Of a stretch of DNA of 8,318 nt, positions 5,473-8,318 are shown piece after piece. Numbering within the stretch: position 1 is the first letter of the stretch; every line of letters starts with the position of its first letter. The stretch covers positions 50,056-58,373 of the forward strand of contig DJPS01000054.1 in assembly GCA_002438625.1 (NCBI GenBank). Reading direction: 5' to 3'. Under the pieces are notes generated by a model. That model was given only the letters and a program-made list of their open reading frames with translations, searched no databases and was not told the origin of the DNA. The translations under genes were made by a program, and so were the position numbers. This stretch comes from Christensenella sp. UBA6406 (GTDB taxonomy: Bacteria > Bacillota > Clostridia > Christensenellales > UBA1242).

Positions 5473-7273
5473 GGCGAGTGCGTGGAAGCAAAAAATTAAT
5501 AATTTTGCAACTTTTTTAAACAGCTTATATGGGCGTTTGTTATGCGTGGTTGCATTAATAATTGCATTTATTTTTCCTATTTTGCATTTTAGCGGAAGTG
5601 TGGAGAATGCAAAAGTTTATGCTCAAAGCGAGAAATTGGCTTATTTTGAATGTGGTTGGCTTGCGGACACGGGGAGAGATAGCAAGAGTTTTAAAAGTTT
5701 TACATCTTCAAATTTAAATGTTTACAACGCTTTTGTCAATCAACAAATTAAAGTTATTGTAAAAGTAAACGACAAAATTGAAAATGCTCAGTTGAAAGCG
5801 GATGATGGCATTGTTGTTGATAGTGGAAAAGAGTTAAGCGGTGGTACGGTATTAGCGGATGGCTTTATAGAATATCTTGTTGTTTTTAAAGCGACAAAGG
5901 CGGGCGAATATAATTTAACTTTAATTGGCGAATATGATGGTGGAATTTATTTTGATAGTTTAATTATAAATGCATATAATTCAATAGATAATTTTTCACT
6001 ATTAATTGAAGATGATTTTATAACAGACAATCAAAATGTTACGGTTGAATTATATTATAATGAACAAAGTGAAATGGTTGCAACGGGTTTGGTTAATTTT
6101 ACGATTGCTGTGGGCAGTGAAGTTTATAATGTAACAAGGGAAGATTTTTCAAGTTTAAGTGCAATAAAAACGATTAGCAATGAAAAGATTGTTATAGACA
6201 CTGCACTAATTGATAAAAGTGTAAAAGAGATAAAAATAACCGCTAAAATAGCGGGAAAAGTGGCTGAAACGACTTTTAGTGTGCAAGATTTAGATTTGCC
6301 GACAACGGCAATTTTGTCTAGTGCGACTATAACATATTTGCTTAGTGATGAAATTGGATTATATTCAATTTATTTAAATGAAAATTCAAAGCCGATTTTA
6401 GAAATTGTGGATAATGACAATGTTGTGGAGCTAAGTGGATTAAAAAAAGTTGAAAGTGATAAGGCGGGTTATGATAAGATTGTTTTATCATTAAATCTTT
6501 TAAATACAACAGATTATTCAAATGTGCTTATAAAGATTTCTGGTCAAAGTGGAGTAATTTATAAGGTTGTTGGCGTTAGGGTGATTGATAAAATTAAAAC
6601 AATCAAATTAAGCGAGCAAAAGAAGGTTTACGACAACAAGTCAGGCATTTATGTGGGTGCGATTGTAAATGGGTATGATGATTTTGCTTCTAGTGTGGAA
6701 TGGTATGTAAATGATATAAAGGTAAATCAAACTGATAGCATTTTAAATTTTGTGGCTAAGGGTGGCACATATAATGTGTATGCACAAATTGGCGATGTTA
6801 AAAGTGAAACGGTGTCATTTACAGTTAAATATAGCAAAGGCAATGTTATAACTTGGTACATTATTTTGGCGGTGTGCGTGGTTGCGATGGTTGTGCTTTA
6901 CTTTACGAGAAAGAAGAAGGGCAAAATCAATATGTTTGGAACACTAAACGAGAATATTGATGAATTGCTTGCGAGTGTTAGGGTTTTGGACAATAAATTC
7001 AGTGCAAAGGGTGCGAAGAAGTTCTATAGAAATATGGCCATAGTTAAGGAAAGGTTGTGGCATGCATATGAAGAGAACGAGGAAGAACTTTATAAATTTG
7101 CAAATTCATCAATGCAAATTGCATATAAAAGTGCGAAGAAATTGACGGGAAGAGTTGGCGAAGATAAGCGAAAAGAATTGATAAATAACATAATTGAGGA
7201 GTTGAATAAGGCAAACGATGCGCTTTTAGAATATAAAAGGCTATGCAATATGAATGAAAATGGAGGCGAATAA
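5462..7273 (+). CDS. Unrecognised exported bitopic protein, 603 aa
   Basis: I do not recognise this family. The start at ATG 5462 is chosen because GAGGTG (5452-5457) precedes it and gives a short 11-nt overlap with the channel gene; an earlier in-frame ATG at 5378 would add 28 basic residues read inside the channel gene. A hydrophobic segment at about 23-44 followed by KVYA (51-54) reads as a signal sequence with possible cleavage after Ala54, or as a membrane anchor. Residues 55-456 are beta-rich with few cysteines and many Asp, Asn and Ser, as in surface-exposed repeats of Ig-like sandwiches. The clearest such unit is about 405-456, with Trp414 and a GTYNVYA tyrosine-corner-like strand. 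A second strong membrane helix lies at about 462-481, followed by Arg/Lys (stop-transfer). A tail of about 120 residues, mostly helical and charged, is predicted in the cytoplasm. The last codons (ATGGAGGCGAATAA) carry the RBS for the peptidase gene. Confidence 0.85.
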   Translation: MRDKASAWKQKINNFATFLNSLYGRLLCVVALIIAFIFPILHFSGSVENAKVYAQSEKLAYFECGWLADTGRDSKSFKSFTSSNLNVYNAFVNQQIKVIVKVNDKIENAQLKADDGIVVDSGKELSGGTVLADGFIEYLVVFKATKAGEYNLTLIGEYDGGIYFDSLIINAYNSIDNFSLLIEDDFITDNQNVTVELYYNEQSEMVATGLVNFTIAVGSEVYNVTREDFSSLSAIKTISNEKIVIDTALIDKSVKEIKITAKIAGKVAETTFSVQDLDLPTTAILSSATITYLLSDEIGLYSIYLNENSKPILEIVDNDNVVELSGLKKVESDKAGYDKIVLSLNLLNTTDYSNVLIKISGQSGVIYKVVGVRVIDKIKTIKLSEQKKVYDNKSGIYVGAIVNGYDDFASSVEWYVNDIKVNQTDSILNFVAKGGTYNVYAQIGDVKSETVSFTVKYSKGNVITWYIILAVCVVAMVVLYFTRKKKGKINMFGTLNENIDELLASVRVLDNKFSAKGAKKFYRNMAIVKERLWHAYEENEEELYKFANSSMQIAYKSAKKLTGRVGEDKRKELINNIIEELNKANDALLEYKRLCNMNENGGE

Positions 7274-7278
7274 AATTG
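7262..7278 (+). promoter_or_regulatory. RBS fixing the TTG start of the M16 gene
   Basis: GGAGG at 7262-7266, inside the last codons of the upstream gene, lies 9 nt before TTG at 7276. The next in-frame ATG is at 7660, inside the peptidase domain just after the zinc motif, so an ATG start is not possible for an intact enzyme. Confidence 0.75.
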
Positions 7279-8318
7279 AAGATTTTGTTAAATAGAAAAG
7301 GCAAGAATGAAAAGGCGAAAAGTGCTGAAATTAAAAATGATAATAATTCAAATTCATTATATCAATTTGCTAAAGAAAAGCAAAATTCGCAATATTTGAT
7401 AGCGGAAAAGAGCGGTGCGAATTTGGGCAAGATAAAGGAGCAAAAGATTGAGCAACTTTTGAGTGGTTCTATTTTCCCTAATGATTATGTTGTTAATGAA
7501 CCAAAGTTGAATGAAGTATTGAATTATAAATTTAAGCATTTGGGCTGTGGTTCACTTATTGCATATAGGCTTGTGCCTAACACGGACAAAGCAGAGATCG
7601 CCATAGGTTTTAGAGGTGGTGCGAGATTTGGGAGCATAGGGCTTGCACATTTAACAGAGCATATGGTTATGAAAATGGCAGAGTTTAAGTTGCAAAGCGT
7701 GCGGGATGATATGTCTAAAAATGGCGCATCTACATCTGCTTGCACATCAATGAATGGAATGCGATTTGTTGTAAAGTGTAAAAATGAAGATGTGTCAAAA
7801 TATGTTAAACTTGTTTGTGATTTAATTGTCAATAATGAATACGATGAGAAAGTTTTTGAGCAAGAAAAATTCATAATTGAAAACGAGGCAATGTGGAGTG
7901 CTGAAAATTTTAAAAAGAAAAATTTGAAAGACCGTTTTACTGATGAACTGGGGGATACAGCGGGCAAATATGAATATATTATTGGGGATAAGAATGATTT
8001 AAAAGCAATAAAGTTAAGTGATGTGGTTGATTATAAAAATAAATATTTCAACTTAGATAATTTGGTTATTGTTGCAGATTTGCAAAGGGATTATAGCAAG
8101 TTTTACGATGCAATAAATGATAATTTATTAAGCCGATTAAAAAATGCGGAAAGTGCAGATTGTGTTGCGGGTTATAAAGTTTTGCAAATTAAAAAAGATG
8201 CGGGAAGCACTTATAATATTTTAAGAGCAAATGGTGGATGTGTTAATGTTGTTGTGGCACTAAAAAAGATGAATTGTGCAAATGTAGATGCGTTGATTGT
8301 TAAGAATGTTGTTAAGTT
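7276..8318 (+). CDS. M16-family zinc peptidase, TTG start, 3' end beyond window
   Basis: An inverted-zincin metallopeptidase related to mitochondrial processing peptidase, pitrilysin and the Bacillus YmfF/YmfH pair. The frame is open from TTG 7276 to the window end (347 codons and two bases). The catalytic motif HxxEH is HLTEH at residues 125-129: His125 and His129 bind zinc and Glu128 is the catalytic base. The third zinc ligand is most likely Glu204 in EQEKFIIENEAMW, 74 residues after His129, which fits family spacing. The stretch IAYRLVPNTDKAEIAIGFRGGARFG before the motif is the typical entry strand and turn. The core starts near residue 84. The first 80 or so residues are basic, Asn/Lys-rich and probably flexible; this is unusual for the family. 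No signal peptide is seen, so a cytoplasmic enzyme is likely. It starts 2 nt after the upstream stop, so the two are surely co-transcribed. Its substrate is unknown. Confidence 0.88.
   Translation, partial: MKILLNRKGKNEKAKSAEIKNDNNSNSLYQFAKEKQNSQYLIAEKSGANLGKIKEQKIEQLLSGSIFPNDYVVNEPKLNEVLNYKFKHLGCGSLIAYRLVPNTDKAEIAIGFRGGARFGSIGLAHLTEHMVMKMAEFKLQSVRDDMSKNGASTSACTSMNGMRFVVKCKNEDVSKYVKLVCDLIVNNEYDEKVFEQEKFIIENEAMWSAENFKKKNLKDRFTDELGDTAGKYEYIIGDKNDLKAIKLSDVVDYKNKYFNLDNLVIVADLQRDYSKFYDAINDNLLSRLKNAESADCVAGYKVLQIKKDAGSTYNILRANGGCVNVVVALKKMNCANVDALIVKNVVK

Noticed and set aside
7044..7967. Three minus-strand frames (7044-7304, 7357-7539, 7524-7967)
   Set aside because: They are antisense to the bitopic protein and to the M16 gene, whose zinc motif and RBS show the + strand is coding.

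Overview
The window reads as a chromosomal segment of a low-GC Gram-positive bacterium (Bacillota, probably an uncultured clostridial or Christensenellales-like gut lineage). This is inferred from very AT-rich DNA, strong AGGAGG-type ribosome binding sites, a consensus sigma-A promoter, a long attenuated leader ahead of infC-rpmI-rplT, and L35/L20 sequences of clostridial type. Every supported gene lies on the + strand. No tRNA, rRNA, CRISPR array, insertion sequence or phage gene was seen.

Region 1 (1-776) holds an unrecognised small two-helix membrane protein, preceded by a TATAAT box at the window edge and a 10-bp hairpin. Region 2 (777-2594) is the infC-rpmI-rplT operon: a perfect TTGACA-17-TATAAT promoter, a leader of about 300 nt, infC starting at ATT, an unusually long 335-nt gap, then rpmI and rplT. 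The leader can fold into either of two exclusive structures, an 18-bp long-range antiterminator or an intrinsic terminator, as expected for L20-controlled attenuation. Region 3 (2595-4483) holds a SpoU/TrmH-type rRNA 2'-O-methyltransferase with an odd Cys-rich linker, and a YebC-family protein. Regions 2 and 3 together form a translation-centred neighbourhood: initiation factor, two large-subunit proteins, an rRNA modification enzyme and a probable translation or regulatory factor.

Region 4 (4579-8318) is a tightly packed, translationally coupled set: an MscS-type mechanosensitive channel, an unrecognised secreted or bitopic protein (603 aa, beta-rich outside, helical tail inside) overlapping it by 11 nt, and, 2 nt after that, an M16 zinc peptidase that starts at TTG and runs off the window end. 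The channel and peptidase are clear family members. The middle protein is the main unknown, and the three-gene unit is the best candidate here for an undescribed envelope module.

Two real genes have non-ATG starts (infC ATT 1180, M16 TTG 7276) and would be shortened or missed by an ATG-only gene caller.
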